This document shows, one piece after another, positions 49,992-60,386 of a stretch of DNA of 64,000 nt (positions within the stretch are counted from its first letter, which is position 1; each line of letters begins with the position of its first letter). The notes under the pieces are model-generated. The model was given only the letters and a program-made list of their open reading frames with translations. It did not search any database and was not told where the DNA came from. The position numbers and the translations under genes are program-made. The DNA is taken from positions 124,001 through 188,000 of the forward strand of contig NZ_JHBV01000007.1 of the NCBI RefSeq assembly GCF_000724545.1. The letters are read 5' to 3'. Source of the DNA: Aureispira sp. CCB-QB1 (GTDB lineage Bacteria; Bacteroidota; Bacteroidia; Chitinophagales; Saprospiraceae).

Positions 49992-52217
49992 ATGTCAACA
50001 AAAGACCAAACCAAAAACGCCGCTAAACCGGTAGATGTTAAGAATGCCATTTTGTGGCGCATCTACGTCGTCATGCTTATGACGATCGTTGCTGCTGTAG
50101 TTATTTTGCTACAGATCGGTAAGGTACAGTATATGGACGGCGAAGAACTTAGAGCAAGAGCAGATAGTATTTATATTGCTTTGCGCCCTGTGGAGGCTCC
50201 TAGAGGAAATATTTTGGCAGAAAGTGGTAGTTTGTTGGCGACTTCTTTGCCGTATTTTCAGTTACACTTTGATACAAAGGTGGTGCCCAAGGATACTTTT
50301 ATGAAGTATGTAGATACGTTGGCTGCTTGTTTGGCGCGCTATGTAGATAACGAATATACTATTGGTGCTTATCGAACTCGTTTAAAAAATGCACGTAACG
50401 CAGGACATCGTTATTTTCCTATTCGTAAGAATGTAGGGTATTTGGAATTAGAAGAAATTAAAAAGTTTCCTCTATTTAATAAAGGTGGACAGTACAAGAG
50501 TGGTTTGATCATTGATAAGATGAGCAAACGCCAATATCCATTTAAAATGTTGGCACATCGTACTGTAGGGTACATTCGTCCGTATGTCAAAATGAAACCA
50601 TCGGGAGACACGATTCGAGATGTTCGCGGAATGCCTGTATTGGATACAATGCGAGTCGGTTTAGAAGAGGCATTTAATCATATTTTGTCTGGTGAAGAGA
50701 CCTTGAAACCTATGAAATGTATTGGGAGCAATATTTGGGTGCCTTTGACAGATATGTCCGAAATCGAACCGAAAGCAGGAAAAGATGTCGTGACAACATT
50801 AGATATTAATATACAAGATATTACAGAGGAAGCCTTGTTGAGAACGTTACAAAACAATCAAGCGGATCATGGTTGTGCTATTGTAATGGAGGTTGCAACA
50901 GGAGAAATCAAAGCAATTGCTAATATTGGTTTTAATAAGGAAAGAACATCTTATTGGGAAACAAAGAATTATGCGATTGCTGAAGCTGCTGAGCCTGGGT
51001 CGACATTTAAGTTGGCTACTATGATGGCGTTGTTTGAACATGGTTATGTTAAACCAACAGATACCGTTAATCTGAATAAGGGGCGAATTGAATTTTATGA
51101 AGAGACAATGGAAGATGCTTCTTATCATGGTCTAACCCTTACATCAGTTAGTAAAGCATTTGAGATTTCTTCGAATGTTGGAGTCGCACGATTGGCTAAT
51201 AAGTATTATAACAAGGATAAGGCAAGTCAAAAGAAATATATAGATTATTTGAGAGGCTTGCAGTTTGAGCACTCCAAACTTGGCTTTTCGGGAGAGGGAT
51301 CTTCTTTTATTAAAGATCCAGATTATAGAGACTGGAGTGGTATTACAGTTCCTTGGATGTCTATTGGTTATGAGTCTTATTTAACTCCTTTGCAAACATT
51401 GAATTTGTACAATACCATTGCGAATAATGGTCAAATGATGAAGCCGCATATTGTGAAGGAAATTCGTGCGTTTGGAAAAACGGAGCAACGATTTAGACCT
51501 GAAATTATCAGTCGTAACTTAGTGGACAAGAAAACAGTTGCTTATGTCAAGCAATTGTTGGAAAGTGTGGTGGCAGGCAAAAGTGGAACCGCTAAAAATA
51601 TCAAACCAGAGCATTATAGTATAGCTGGTAAAACAGGTACAGCTATTATTAATTATCGTGCTTACCGAGATAGAGGAGAAGCTAAAAAGTATCGTTCTTC
51701 CTTTGCTGGTTATTTTCCTGCAGATAAACCTGTTTATTCTTGTATTGTGGTTGTAACCAATCCGAGAGTAGGGTTTTATGGTGGTCGAGTGGCTGCCCCT
51801 GTTTTTAAAGAAATTGCGGATAAATGTTATTCCAAAATCATTGACGTGCATCATGCTATTAATGACTCAGCTAGAGTGTATAAAGGAGCAAAAATGCCAG
51901 ACTTGCAAGTTGGCTTTAAATCAGACTTTGAAACTTTAGTAGAAGGTTTAGGTATGCCTTATAAAGATGCTTCAACTACACGTTGGGCAGTAAGTCGTAT
52001 TGAGAATGATACGTTGGCATTGGTAACTAGAAATATTAAAGATCAAGATAAAGTGGTTCCGAACGTTGTAGGAATGGGCTTAAGAGATGCTTTGTACCTC
52101 TTGGAAAATAGAAATATTAGAGTGAAAGTGAGAGGTTCTGGTAAGGTGAAATCTCAGTCTATAAAGCCTGGTCGTTCTGTAAATGAAGCACATACGATTG
52201 AATTGGTACTAGGATAA
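49992..52217 (+). CDS. ftsI: Penicillin-binding protein FtsI (PBP3) with PASTA domain
   Basis: 741 residues from the ATG at 49992. One membrane helix (about 23-45) precedes the dimerisation domain (LRPVEAPRGNILAESG). The transpeptidase motifs are S337-T-F-K, S393-S-N395 and K547-T-G. A single PASTA domain occupies the C-terminus (VVPNVVGMGLRDALYLLENR to IELVLG). It crosslinks septal peptidoglycan with FtsW. Fourth gene of the dcw cluster; ends 18 bases before murE. PASTA-tailed FtsI is normal for Bacteroidota. Confidence 0.95.
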   Translation: MSTKDQTKNAAKPVDVKNAILWRIYVVMLMTIVAAVVILLQIGKVQYMDGEELRARADSIYIALRPVEAPRGNILAESGSLLATSLPYFQLHFDTKVVPKDTFMKYVDTLAACLARYVDNEYTIGAYRTRLKNARNAGHRYFPIRKNVGYLELEEIKKFPLFNKGGQYKSGLIIDKMSKRQYPFKMLAHRTVGYIRPYVKMKPSGDTIRDVRGMPVLDTMRVGLEEAFNHILSGEETLKPMKCIGSNIWVPLTDMSEIEPKAGKDVVTTLDINIQDITEEALLRTLQNNQADHGCAIVMEVATGEIKAIANIGFNKERTSYWETKNYAIAEAAEPGSTFKLATMMALFEHGYVKPTDTVNLNKGRIEFYEETMEDASYHGLTLTSVSKAFEISSNVGVARLANKYYNKDKASQKKYIDYLRGLQFEHSKLGFSGEGSSFIKDPDYRDWSGITVPWMSIGYESYLTPLQTLNLYNTIANNGQMMKPHIVKEIRAFGKTEQRFRPEIISRNLVDKKTVAYVKQLLESVVAGKSGTAKNIKPEHYSIAGKTGTAIINYRAYRDRGEAKKYRSSFAGYFPADKPVYSCIVVVTNPRVGFYGGRVAAPVFKEIADKCYSKIIDVHHAINDSARVYKGAKMPDLQVGFKSDFETLVEGLGMPYKDASTTRWAVSRIENDTLALVTRNIKDQDKVVPNVVGMGLRDALYLLENRNIRVKVRGSGKVKSQSIKPGRSVNEAHTIELVLG

Positions 52218-52235
52218 TTGTAATGAAATTGAGGT

Positions 52236-53687
52236 ATGAAATTAAATGAATTGCTAAAAGGAACCAATTATCAGGCAATAGGACCGAATACTAACCCTGA
52301 AATCGAAAGCCTTCAGTTTGATTCTAGAAAGGTGGTAAAAGGTGCTTTATTTGTAGCCATTAAAGGAGTTGAAACGGATGGGCACCTGTACATAGAGAAG
52401 GCGATTCAAAATGGTGCTTGTGTTGTGCTTTGTGAGCAAATTGACAAGGTTCAAGAAAATGTTCTATACATAAGAGTTAGAGATACCGCAGAGACATTAG
52501 GGCATTTTGCCAATACGTTTTATGGCGCGCCTTCACAGCAATTAAAGTTGGTTGGTGTAACAGGGACAAATGGTAAGACGACAACGGTAACGTTGTTGCA
52601 TAATTTGTTTAGTCAATTGGGGTATACTGTAGGGCTAATTTCTACGGTAGAAAATAAAATAGGGCAGGAGGTCATTCCAAGCACACATACTACGCCTGAT
52701 GTGATTACATTAAATCAATTGTTGGTGGAAATGAATCATGCTGGATGCGAGTATGCTTTTATGGAAGTTAGTTCTCATGCAGTAGATCAGAAGCGAATTG
52801 CAGGAATTCATTTTGAAGGAGGGGTGTTTTCAAATATCACACACGATCATTTGGATTATCACAAGACCTTTCAAAACTATATTTATGCTAAAAAAGGTTT
52901 TTTTGATGCTTTGCCTAAAACAGCGTTTGCTCTAACCAATTTGGATGACAAACGAGGAGAAGTGATGTTGCAAAATACCGTTGCCCAAAAAGCAACGTAT
53001 GCGTTGCGCCAGATGGCCGATTTTAAAGGCAAAATTATGGAAAACAACCTTTCAGGCTTGGTGTTGTATTTGGATGGTGAAGAAGTGTATGCTCGTTTGG
53101 TCGGTGGATTTAATGCCTATAACTTGTTATCGGTTTATGCGACTGCAAGGTTGTTAGGAGCGGATAAATTAGAAGTGCTTGCCGTCATGAGCAATTTAGC
53201 AGCACCAGAAGGTCGTTTTGACTATATACAAAACGAACAACTAGGAGTGGTTGGCATTGTTGATTATGCGCATACACCAGATGCTTTAGAAAAAGTTTTA
53301 CAAACAATAGATAAGTTGCGAACTGGCAACGGACGAATTATCACCGTAGTAGGATGCGGTGGCGATAGAGACAAAACCAAACGCCCTTTAATGGCGAAAG
53401 TCGCTTGTGACTATAGTCAACAAACGATTTTAACTTCCGATAATCCGCGTACGGAGGAACCAGAGGCAATCTTGCTTGATATGGAGCAAGGGGTTCCGCC
53501 CTACGCGAATCGGAAAACCTTGGTTATTACAGATAGAAAACAAGCCATCCGAACGGCTTGTCAACTCGCTCAAAAAGGAGACATTATTCTAGTAGCGGGT
53601 AAAGGACATGAGAAATACCAAGACATCAATGGGGTCAAACATCCTTTTGATGATAAAGAAGAATTGAGAAACGCTTTGAACGAATAG
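52236..53687 (+). CDS. murE: UDP-MurNAc-tripeptide ligase MurE
   Basis: 483 residues. ATP-dependent ligase adding the third residue to UDP-MurNAc-L-Ala-D-Glu. The P-loop is GVTGTNGKTTTVTLLHN (about 108-124), followed by EVSSHAVDQKRIAG, the HDHLDYH segment and, near residue 405, TSDNPRTEEP. The DNPR motif is the marker for meso-diaminopimelate as the added amino acid. Cytoplasmic. Continues the operon between ftsI and mraY. Confidence 0.96.
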   Translation: MKLNELLKGTNYQAIGPNTNPEIESLQFDSRKVVKGALFVAIKGVETDGHLYIEKAIQNGACVVLCEQIDKVQENVLYIRVRDTAETLGHFANTFYGAPSQQLKLVGVTGTNGKTTTVTLLHNLFSQLGYTVGLISTVENKIGQEVIPSTHTTPDVITLNQLLVEMNHAGCEYAFMEVSSHAVDQKRIAGIHFEGGVFSNITHDHLDYHKTFQNYIYAKKGFFDALPKTAFALTNLDDKRGEVMLQNTVAQKATYALRQMADFKGKIMENNLSGLVLYLDGEEVYARLVGGFNAYNLLSVYATARLLGADKLEVLAVMSNLAAPEGRFDYIQNEQLGVVGIVDYAHTPDALEKVLQTIDKLRTGNGRIITVVGCGGDRDKTKRPLMAKVACDYSQQTILTSDNPRTEEPEAILLDMEQGVPPYANRKTLVITDRKQAIRTACQLAQKGDIILVAGKGHEKYQDINGVKHPFDDKEELRNALNE

Positions 53688-53747
53688 GAGCTTCTTAAAA
53701 AATGAGAAGTTCTTTGGAATCCCCAAAAGAATAGAACACTTAGAATC

Positions 53748-55001
53748 ATGTTATACTGGTTAGCTGAAACCTTAGATATTCGACTTTTTCAATACCTGAC
53801 TTTTCGTGCAGGATTGGCAGTTTTGATTGCTTTACTAATTACGTTGGTTTTTGGTAAGAAGATTATTGGGTTGATTCAGCAAATGCAAATTATAGAAAAG
53901 CAACGCGCATTGGGATTGCCTGGAGAGGAAACAAAAGCCAAGACCCCAACAATGGGAGGGCTTATGATTCATTTAGCAATCTTATTGCCTTGTCTGTTAT
54001 TAGCAGATTTGACAAATGTTTACATCCAAATGATGCTTTTAACAACTGTTTTTATGGGAGGCGTTGGATTTTTGGATGATTATATGAAGCTGACCAAAGG
54101 TAAAGATGGTTTGGCTGGACGGTATAAAATCTTAGGACAGGTAGTATTAGGAGCTATTATTGGTTCTGTTATGCTGTTTCATGATGATGTTGTGGTTCGA
54201 GTAGACCAACAAGTAGCAGAGGAGTATGGTTATGAAATTGTCAAAAAAGTGCCTGTAGAACGTACGGGAAGGGGAAGCAATGGAGAAAAAATAACTTATA
54301 CAAAGGACATGGTCTATGTGAAAACAACGATGACAAATGTCCCTTTTTTTAAAGGAAATGAATTTGATTATCAGTACTTTTTATGGTTCTTAGGTGCCAA
54401 TGCAAAATACTGGGTATGGCTAATTTTTATTCCCTTTGTTATTATTATTATGACAGCGGTGTCTAATGCGGCAAATTTGACAGATGGAATTGATGGACTA
54501 GCAGCAGGAACATCGGCTATTATTGGAGCTGTATTAGGCTTGTTTGCTTATGTTTCGGGAAATAATATCCTAGCGGAGTACTTGGGTGTTTTATACGTTC
54601 CACATGTAGGAGAACTGGTTGTTTTTTCAGCTTGCTTCTTGGGAGCGTGTATAGGCTTTTTGTGGTACAATGCTTATCCCGCAGAAGTTTTTATGGGAGA
54701 TACAGGAAGTTTGGCTTTGGGAGGTATTATTGCTGCGTTGGCAATTATGATTCGCAAAGAATTACTAATTCCATTATTGTGTGGGATTTTTGTTGCAGAA
54801 AACTTATCGGTTATGATGCAGGTGAGTTATTTTAAATATACTAAGAAAAAAACAGGTACAGGACAGCGTATTTTCTTAATGTCTCCTTTGCACCATCATT
54901 TTCAGAAGAAAGGGATGCATGAATCAAAGATTGTAGCTCGTTTTTGGATTGTGGGGGTATTTTTGGCTGTACTGACAATTATAACTTTAAAAATAAGATA
55001 A
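53748..55001 (+). CDS. mraY: Phospho-MurNAc-pentapeptide transferase MraY
   Basis: 417 residues, about ten membrane helices. It transfers phospho-MurNAc-pentapeptide to undecaprenyl phosphate to make lipid I. Signatures are KTPTMGGLMIHLAILLPC, the Asp-rich loop GFLDDYMKLTKGKDGLAGRY, NAANLTDGIDGLAAGTSAII, PAEVFMGDTGSLALGG and the His triplet PLHHHFQKKG. A 70-residue cytoplasmic/periplasmic insert (about 145-215) is longer than in Proteobacteria, as is usual in Bacteroidota. Confidence 0.96.
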   Translation: MLYWLAETLDIRLFQYLTFRAGLAVLIALLITLVFGKKIIGLIQQMQIIEKQRALGLPGEETKAKTPTMGGLMIHLAILLPCLLLADLTNVYIQMMLLTTVFMGGVGFLDDYMKLTKGKDGLAGRYKILGQVVLGAIIGSVMLFHDDVVVRVDQQVAEEYGYEIVKKVPVERTGRGSNGEKITYTKDMVYVKTTMTNVPFFKGNEFDYQYFLWFLGANAKYWVWLIFIPFVIIIMTAVSNAANLTDGIDGLAAGTSAIIGAVLGLFAYVSGNNILAEYLGVLYVPHVGELVVFSACFLGACIGFLWYNAYPAEVFMGDTGSLALGGIIAALAIMIRKELLIPLLCGIFVAENLSVMMQVSYFKYTKKKTGTGQRIFLMSPLHHHFQKKGMHESKIVARFWIVGVFLAVLTIITLKIR

Positions 55002-55010
55002 AACCAATTG

Positions 55011-56423
55011 ATGAGCAATCATAAAAACATAGTGGTACTGGGGGCTGGTGAGAGTGGTGTTGGAGCAGCTATATTGGCTCAGAAAGAAGGTTTTAATGTG
55101 TTTGTTTCTGAATTGGGAACAATCGCAGAAGAGTATAGAGCAATTTTAGAAGAGAAAAAAATTGCGTATGAAGAAGGTAAGCATAGTATAGAGCGGATTC
55201 TTGAACAATCCAATTTGGTGATTAAAAGCCCAGGAATTCCAGATCATGTTGCTTTAATTCAACAGCTAAAAGCAAAGGCGATTCCAGTGATTGATGAATT
55301 GGAATTTGCGAGTCGTTATACTCAAGCTACGATTGTTGGTATAACAGGAAGTAATGGGAAAACGACAACAACGAGATTGTTGCATCATATTTTGGAGGTA
55401 GCAGGTTTTGATGTTGGAATTGCAGGAAATATTGGATTTAGTTTAGCCAAACAAGTTGCAGAAAAAGATCGTGCTTACTATGTGGTAGAGGTTAGTAGTT
55501 TTCAATTGGACAATATGACAACGTTTAATCCTCGTATTGCAATTTTGTTGAATATTACGCCAGATCATTTGGATCGTTATGAATATCAGTTAGAAAAATA
55601 TATTGCCTCTAAATTTAGAATTGTTCAGAATAAAGAGGCGGAACAAGTTTTTATATACAATAGTGATGATGCGAATATTCAGTACGGATGGACGCATTTT
55701 TATAATGGAAATACAACGGGGATATGTGAAGTCTCTATGCGTGTTCTAGAGCAAGATTCGGAGCTGTTTAGAGTGCCCCAAATAGGTTTTGAAATGTCTA
55801 AAGGAGCATTGGCATTAAAAGGTAGACACAACTATTTTAATATGCAATGTGCTGTTTTGGCAGCGAATGAACTGGGAGTTGAGCAGGCTGCTATCAAAAA
55901 AGCGCTTTCTTCTTTCGAGAATGAGCCACATCGTTTAGAATCTGTAATTACACTAAACGAGATAGAGTTTATTAACGATAGCAAAGCAACGAATGTAGAT
56001 GCCGTATTTTATGCCTTGGAGGCGATGACTAAACCAGTTGTTTGGATTGCTGGTGGAGTAGATAAAGGAAATGATTATGCTCGTTTATTGGACTTGGTTC
56101 AAGAAAAAGTGCGGGCTATTGTTTGTTTGGGAAAGGACAATACTAGAATACAAGAGGCGTTTGAAGGAAAACATGAGATTATTGTAGAAGCTAGAAGTGT
56201 GGAGGAAGCTATAAAAATAGCTACGTTGTATGCTGAATCTGGAGATGCTGTATTATTATCACCAGCTTGCGCAAGTTTTGATCTATTTAAAAACTATATA
56301 GATCGAGGCAATAAATTTAAGGCTGTGTTGAGACAACAACACAAAATAATGACCGAAGGAATACAGGTTAGTTTGAACATTGATTTTAAGCAAAATCCTG
56401 TTGATCGGAAGTCAGACGATTGA
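55011..56423 (+). CDS. murD: UDP-N-acetylmuramoylalanine-D-glutamate ligase MurD
   Basis: 470 residues from the ATG at 55011, ten bases after mraY. It adds D-Glu to UDP-MurNAc-L-Ala. The N-terminal Rossmann motif is VVLGAGESGVGAAILAQ, the P-loop VGITGSNGKTTTTRLLHH (about 108-125), with VVEVSSFQLDNM, INDSKATNVDAVFYAL and LLSPACASFDLFKNYIDRG, all typical of MurD. Followed by ftsW after a 67-base gap. Confidence 0.96.
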   Translation: MSNHKNIVVLGAGESGVGAAILAQKEGFNVFVSELGTIAEEYRAILEEKKIAYEEGKHSIERILEQSNLVIKSPGIPDHVALIQQLKAKAIPVIDELEFASRYTQATIVGITGSNGKTTTTRLLHHILEVAGFDVGIAGNIGFSLAKQVAEKDRAYYVVEVSSFQLDNMTTFNPRIAILLNITPDHLDRYEYQLEKYIASKFRIVQNKEAEQVFIYNSDDANIQYGWTHFYNGNTTGICEVSMRVLEQDSELFRVPQIGFEMSKGALALKGRHNYFNMQCAVLAANELGVEQAAIKKALSSFENEPHRLESVITLNEIEFINDSKATNVDAVFYALEAMTKPVVWIAGGVDKGNDYARLLDLVQEKVRAIVCLGKDNTRIQEAFEGKHEIIVEARSVEEAIKIATLYAESGDAVLLSPACASFDLFKNYIDRGNKFKAVLRQQHKIMTEGIQVSLNIDFKQNPVDRKSDD

Positions 56424-56490
56424 AAGATATAAGGAGACACAACTAGAGCACTTGTGTTTGAGTTGTGCACCAAGATTATAAAGAATAACA

Positions 56491-57666
56491 ATGGACGTAA
56501 AATTTATACAAACTAAAGTAGGTGCTCTATTGCAGGGAGATAAAGTTATATGGCTAGTAATTGGATTGCTAGCGATACTTTCTGTTTTGACAGTTTACAG
56601 TTCTGCTGAAGCGTTGGCTTTACGTACAGGAATGAATACAGAATCTTTCTTAGCAAAGCATATTATTTTATTATGTGCTTCTATGGTATTGATTTATATC
56701 TGTCATATGGTCAATTATGTCAAATATGGGCGTTTGTCGGTCATTTTGTTAGTCATAGCTGTTCCATTGCTAGTGTATACCCAGCTGCTCGGAGAAACCT
56801 TTAATCAAGCTACTCGTTGGATACGAATTCCTTTTATAGGTGTAACGTTTCAAACATCAGATTTTGCGAAGATTGCCTTGATTATGTATACTGCTAGAAC
56901 ATTATCACTGATGCAAACGAAAGAAGTAGCATTAGGGGAATTGATTATTCCTGTACTACTAGTTTGTGGATTGATTGCACCATCGGATTTATCGTCTGCT
57001 ATGATTTTATTTTTTACTTGTGCTTTGTTAATGTTTATAGGGCGAGTAGAAATGAGAAATGTATTTTCATTGGTCATGTTAGGAGTTGGGGCATTTGCTA
57101 TTTTAATCATGTTGTCAGAGTTTTTTCCAGATTCTATTCGAGTCAATACGTGGATAACAAGATTACAAGATTTTTGGGTGGGTTCATCGGGAGACCAATT
57201 CCAAGTAGAACAAGCTCAAATGGCGATAGCACAAGGTGGATTTTTGGGTGTAGGTCCAGGAAATGCACAACAAGCGCATTTTTTGCCACATTCTTATTCA
57301 GACTATATTTTTTGCGTTATTGTAGAGGAGTATGGCACAATGGGAGCTATGATTATGATTGGTTTGTACATTACGTTATTACTACGTTGTATTCGATTGG
57401 TCACTAGGAGTCCCAAAGCATTTGGGGCAATGTTGGCGTTAGGATTGTGCTTTAGTTTGGTCATTCAAGCATTTGTACATATGGCTGTTAATGTAAATTT
57501 ATTGCCCGTAACTGGTTTGACATTGCCTTTTGTGAGCATGGGAGGAACGTCACTTTTATTTACAGGGATTTCTTTAGGAATCATACTAAGTGTAAGCAAG
57601 TATATAGAAACGAGTGTTGGTGAGGGCGGAAAAAGTGGAGATAACCAAGTAGCTTTGGATAGTTAA
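56491..57666 (+). CDS. ftsW: Septal peptidoglycan polymerase FtsW
   Basis: 391 residues, about ten helices of the SEDS family. It polymerises lipid II into septal glycan together with FtsI. Visible motifs are SVLTVYSSAEALA, the run RWIRIPFIGVTFQTSDFAKI, the motif APSDLSSAMILF, the loop HFLPHSYSDYIFCVIVEEYG (with the catalytic Asp region), and VNLLPVTGLTLPFVSMGGTS. The usual next gene, murG, is missing and murC follows instead. Confidence 0.94.
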   Translation: MDVKFIQTKVGALLQGDKVIWLVIGLLAILSVLTVYSSAEALALRTGMNTESFLAKHIILLCASMVLIYICHMVNYVKYGRLSVILLVIAVPLLVYTQLLGETFNQATRWIRIPFIGVTFQTSDFAKIALIMYTARTLSLMQTKEVALGELIIPVLLVCGLIAPSDLSSAMILFFTCALLMFIGRVEMRNVFSLVMLGVGAFAILIMLSEFFPDSIRVNTWITRLQDFWVGSSGDQFQVEQAQMAIAQGGFLGVGPGNAQQAHFLPHSYSDYIFCVIVEEYGTMGAMIMIGLYITLLLRCIRLVTRSPKAFGAMLALGLCFSLVIQAFVHMAVNVNLLPVTGLTLPFVSMGGTSLLFTGISLGIILSVSKYIETSVGEGGKSGDNQVALDS

Positions 57667-57701
57667 TTGTTTGGAGCATTACTTTGTGGATAACAGTCAA
57701 T

Positions 57702-59060
57702 ATGAAAGAAATGAAATTAGACGGACTTAAAAAAATCTATTTTGTAGGCATTGGAGGAATTGGAATGAGTGCTTTGGCACGTTATTTCAATAGCTTGGGA
57801 ATAGAAATATTTGGGTACGACAGAGTAGAAACAGTTCTTACTAAAAACTTGGAGACAGAAGGAATGAAGATACATTATGAAGATGATGTAACACAAATTC
57901 CCAAAGGTATCGATTTAGTAGTTTATACGCCAGCTATTCCAAAAACACATCAAGAACTGAACTATTTTTGGGAACACAACTTTGTTGTAAAAAAACGAGC
58001 AGAGGTTTTAGGGCTGATTTCTAAAAATAGAAAGACAATTGGTGTTGCTGGGACACATGGAAAGACCACGACGAGTGCTATCTTGACACATGTGTTGCGT
58101 AGTTGTGGTGTTGATTGTACGGCATTCTTGGGAGGAATTGCAGCCAACTTTGAATCGAATTTTGTAGCAGGTGAATCAGAATGGGTTGTGATGGAAGCAG
58201 ATGAGTTTGATCGTTCCTTTTTACACTTGTATCCAGAATTGGCAATTGTTACTTCTATGGATGCAGATCACTTGGATATTTACGGAGATCAGGCGTCAAT
58301 GCATCGAACATTTTACGATTATGTCCAGCAGGTACAAGGACAATTATATCATAAGTACGATTTGCCGTTGGCACAGCATCATAACGAAGATATAAGATTG
58401 AATGCTTATGGAATAGAAGCGGGAAGTATTCGTGCGACCAATATTCGAGCAGAAGCACCTTATTTTGTCTTTGACTGGGAACAAGGAACAGACATTATTA
58501 AAAACTTGAAGTTTACTTTGCCTGGTTATCATAATGTATTGAATGCTACAGCAGCCATTGCGATAGCAAGGTATTTGGGATGTACGGCAGATGATATTCG
58601 GGCGGCTTTGCTTTCTTTTAAAGGCATCAAGCGTCGGTTTGAATTTATGTTGAATGAAGCAACACAGGTTTATATTGATGATTATGCACATCATCCTGAG
58701 GAGCTTAAAGCAGCTATTAAAGCTGCAAAAACCTTGTATCCTAATCGGAAAATAACAGGAGTGTTTCAGCCACACTTGTTTTCTAGAACAAAGGATTTTG
58801 CAGAGGGATTTGCGAAAGCTTTGGATGATTTAGATGAAGTGATTTTGTTGGATATTTATCCCGCTAGAGAATTACCAATAGAGGGGGTAAGTTCAGCAAT
58901 TATTTTTGATAAAATGAAATGGAGTCGCAAAGTTTTGATTTCAAAAGAAGCTTTGTTGGAAGAACTAAAAACGAGAGATTTAGAAGTTTTGATGACCTTA
59001 GGAGCTGGTGATATTGGTGCTTTGGTACCTAATATTGTTAAAATGTTAAAGAAATCTTAA
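57702..59060 (+). CDS. murC: UDP-N-acetylmuramate-L-alanine ligase MurC
   Basis: 452 residues from the ATG at 57702 (a TTG at 57684 opens the frame). It joins L-Ala to UDP-MurNAc, the first step of the stem peptide. Signatures are YFVGIGGIGMSALARYF, the P-loop GVAGTHGKTTTSAILTH (about 109-125), EADEFDRSFLHL, and DDYAHHPEELKAAIKAAK, FQPHLFSRTKDF. It starts 35 bases after ftsW. The cytoplasmic enzyme acts before MurD and MurE, encoded upstream. Confidence 0.96.
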   Translation: MKEMKLDGLKKIYFVGIGGIGMSALARYFNSLGIEIFGYDRVETVLTKNLETEGMKIHYEDDVTQIPKGIDLVVYTPAIPKTHQELNYFWEHNFVVKKRAEVLGLISKNRKTIGVAGTHGKTTTSAILTHVLRSCGVDCTAFLGGIAANFESNFVAGESEWVVMEADEFDRSFLHLYPELAIVTSMDADHLDIYGDQASMHRTFYDYVQQVQGQLYHKYDLPLAQHHNEDIRLNAYGIEAGSIRATNIRAEAPYFVFDWEQGTDIIKNLKFTLPGYHNVLNATAAIAIARYLGCTADDIRAALLSFKGIKRRFEFMLNEATQVYIDDYAHHPEELKAAIKAAKTLYPNRKITGVFQPHLFSRTKDFAEGFAKALDDLDEVILLDIYPARELPIEGVSSAIIFDKMKWSRKVLISKEALLEELKTRDLEVLMTLGAGDIGALVPNIVKMLKKS

Positions 59061-59181
59061 TAAAAACACCTTGTCTTGGAACTTTTTAGTTGTATGTGAC
59101 ATATTATATAGTATTCATAGGTTTTAAGAAATTATATTAATTAAATTAGCTCAGTTGGGCGATAATTTAGAATGACAAATT

Positions 59182-59976
59182 ATGGAAGTGCACCCCAAAA
59201 GAATGTCTTGGATTATAAAGCGACTATCATTGATAGTAGGGGCTGTTGCTATTTTGTTATTGGTCATTGCAGCGGTTCAATACCGCAAGAAAAGTGTAAT
59301 TGGAGAGGATGATCTGACCATTAAAATTATTAAAAATGACGCTCAAAATAAATTTGTTAGAGAGCGTGATGTGACGGAAATTTTATTCAGAGAATTTAGG
59401 CATGCAATAGTTGGACAACCCTTGGAGTTGATTGATCTAAAGGAAATAGAAGAGGTCTTGGAATCGGATATTTTTATCAAAGATGCCGATGTTTATATTG
59501 ATGCTCTAAACAAAGTTCATATTACAGTTGAACAACGGATTCCAATTGCTCGAATTATGGATGAAGAAGATCCAAGCTATTATTTGGATGAAGATGGAGA
59601 GCGTGTTCGGACATCTCCTAAGTTTACTGCTAGAGTAATGGTTGTAACAGGAAAAATTGGTCATTATAATGATAATTATTTGAATATTCCTCATCATCGG
59701 TTAAATCGGGTGTTTGAGTTAATCAAATTTATCAATGGCAATGACTTTTGGAAGGCACAATTGGAGCAAATCCATATTGATCACAGTGGAGAAGCAACCT
59801 TAATACCAAAATTAGGTGACCATGAAATAAAATTTGGGGCTCCTAATGAAGATATTGAAGACAAATTTCATCGTTTAGAGGTTTTTTATCAAGATGGATT
59901 GCCTGTAGAAGGATGGAACAAATACAAGAGCATCAACTTGGCTTTCAAGGGGCAAGTAGTTGCCAAGAAACGTTAG
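59182..59976 (+). CDS. ftsQ: Cell division protein FtsQ
   Basis: 264 residues. A short cytoplasmic tail, one membrane helix near residues 14-34 (LSLIVGAVAILLLVIAAVQY), then a POTRA-type domain (IKIIKNDAQNKFVRERDVTE ... IEEVLESDIFIKDADVYIDA, LNKVHITVEQRIPIARI) and the FtsQ beta domain. FtsQ links FtsL/FtsB with the rest of the divisome. Bacteroidota FtsQ are divergent; position between murC and ftsA supports the call. A 410-base gap follows before ftsA. Confidence 0.88.
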   Translation: MEVHPKRMSWIIKRLSLIVGAVAILLLVIAAVQYRKKSVIGEDDLTIKIIKNDAQNKFVRERDVTEILFREFRHAIVGQPLELIDLKEIEEVLESDIFIKDADVYIDALNKVHITVEQRIPIARIMDEEDPSYYLDEDGERVRTSPKFTARVMVVTGKIGHYNDNYLNIPHHRLNRVFELIKFINGNDFWKAQLEQIHIDHSGEATLIPKLGDHEIKFGAPNEDIEDKFHRLEVFYQDGLPVEGWNKYKSINLAFKGQVVAKKR

Positions 59977-60386
59977 TTAAACAACAAGAGATAAAAGAAT
60001 CTAAGGGAATTGCACGAATTAATTGCCTTTAGGAATCAACTAGTTAATAACATCAATTTAGTTTGCTAATTTTTTAGTTTTAGCGAAAGGTTTTGACCTT
60101 AAATCAAAAGGATAAAGAATAAGCAAACTACTATCAATAGCTTACTATAGTTCAATAGTCGTATTAAATTACTTTGTAAGTGCTGTGTAGTTGATTGTTA
60201 GCTAAATGTGAAATACATTTTCATGTTTTATCAACTACACAAGACATTCTTACTAGTAATGGGAACTAAAAACATACTGTATCAATAAATTACCCAATTA
60301 GTATGAATATAGTCGTTCTTCATTTATGGACTAAGTTAGTAAGCTATAAACTATAACATAAAGAATTAAATAAATTGCGGATTATT
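59977..60386. other. Long gap between ftsQ and ftsA
   Basis: Unusually long for neighbouring dcw genes. Contains a nine-base inverted repeat TAGTTTGCT (60059-60067) and AGCAAACTA (60122-60130), and AT-rich sequence but no clear TAnnTTTG promoter. No gene supported. A separate promoter for ftsA may lie here. Confidence 0.5.

Noticed and set aside
14003-60108. Shared 16-mer TTGACCTTAAATCAAA at 14003-14018 and 60093-60108
   Set aside because: Both are upstream of plus-strand genes, but one shared AT-rich 16-mer in 64 kb is near chance expectation, and distances to the genes differ (about 65 and 280 bases).
59977-60386. Missing dcw gene in the ftsQ-ftsA gap
   Set aside because: No frame of useful length or family signature exists in the gap; it is non-coding.
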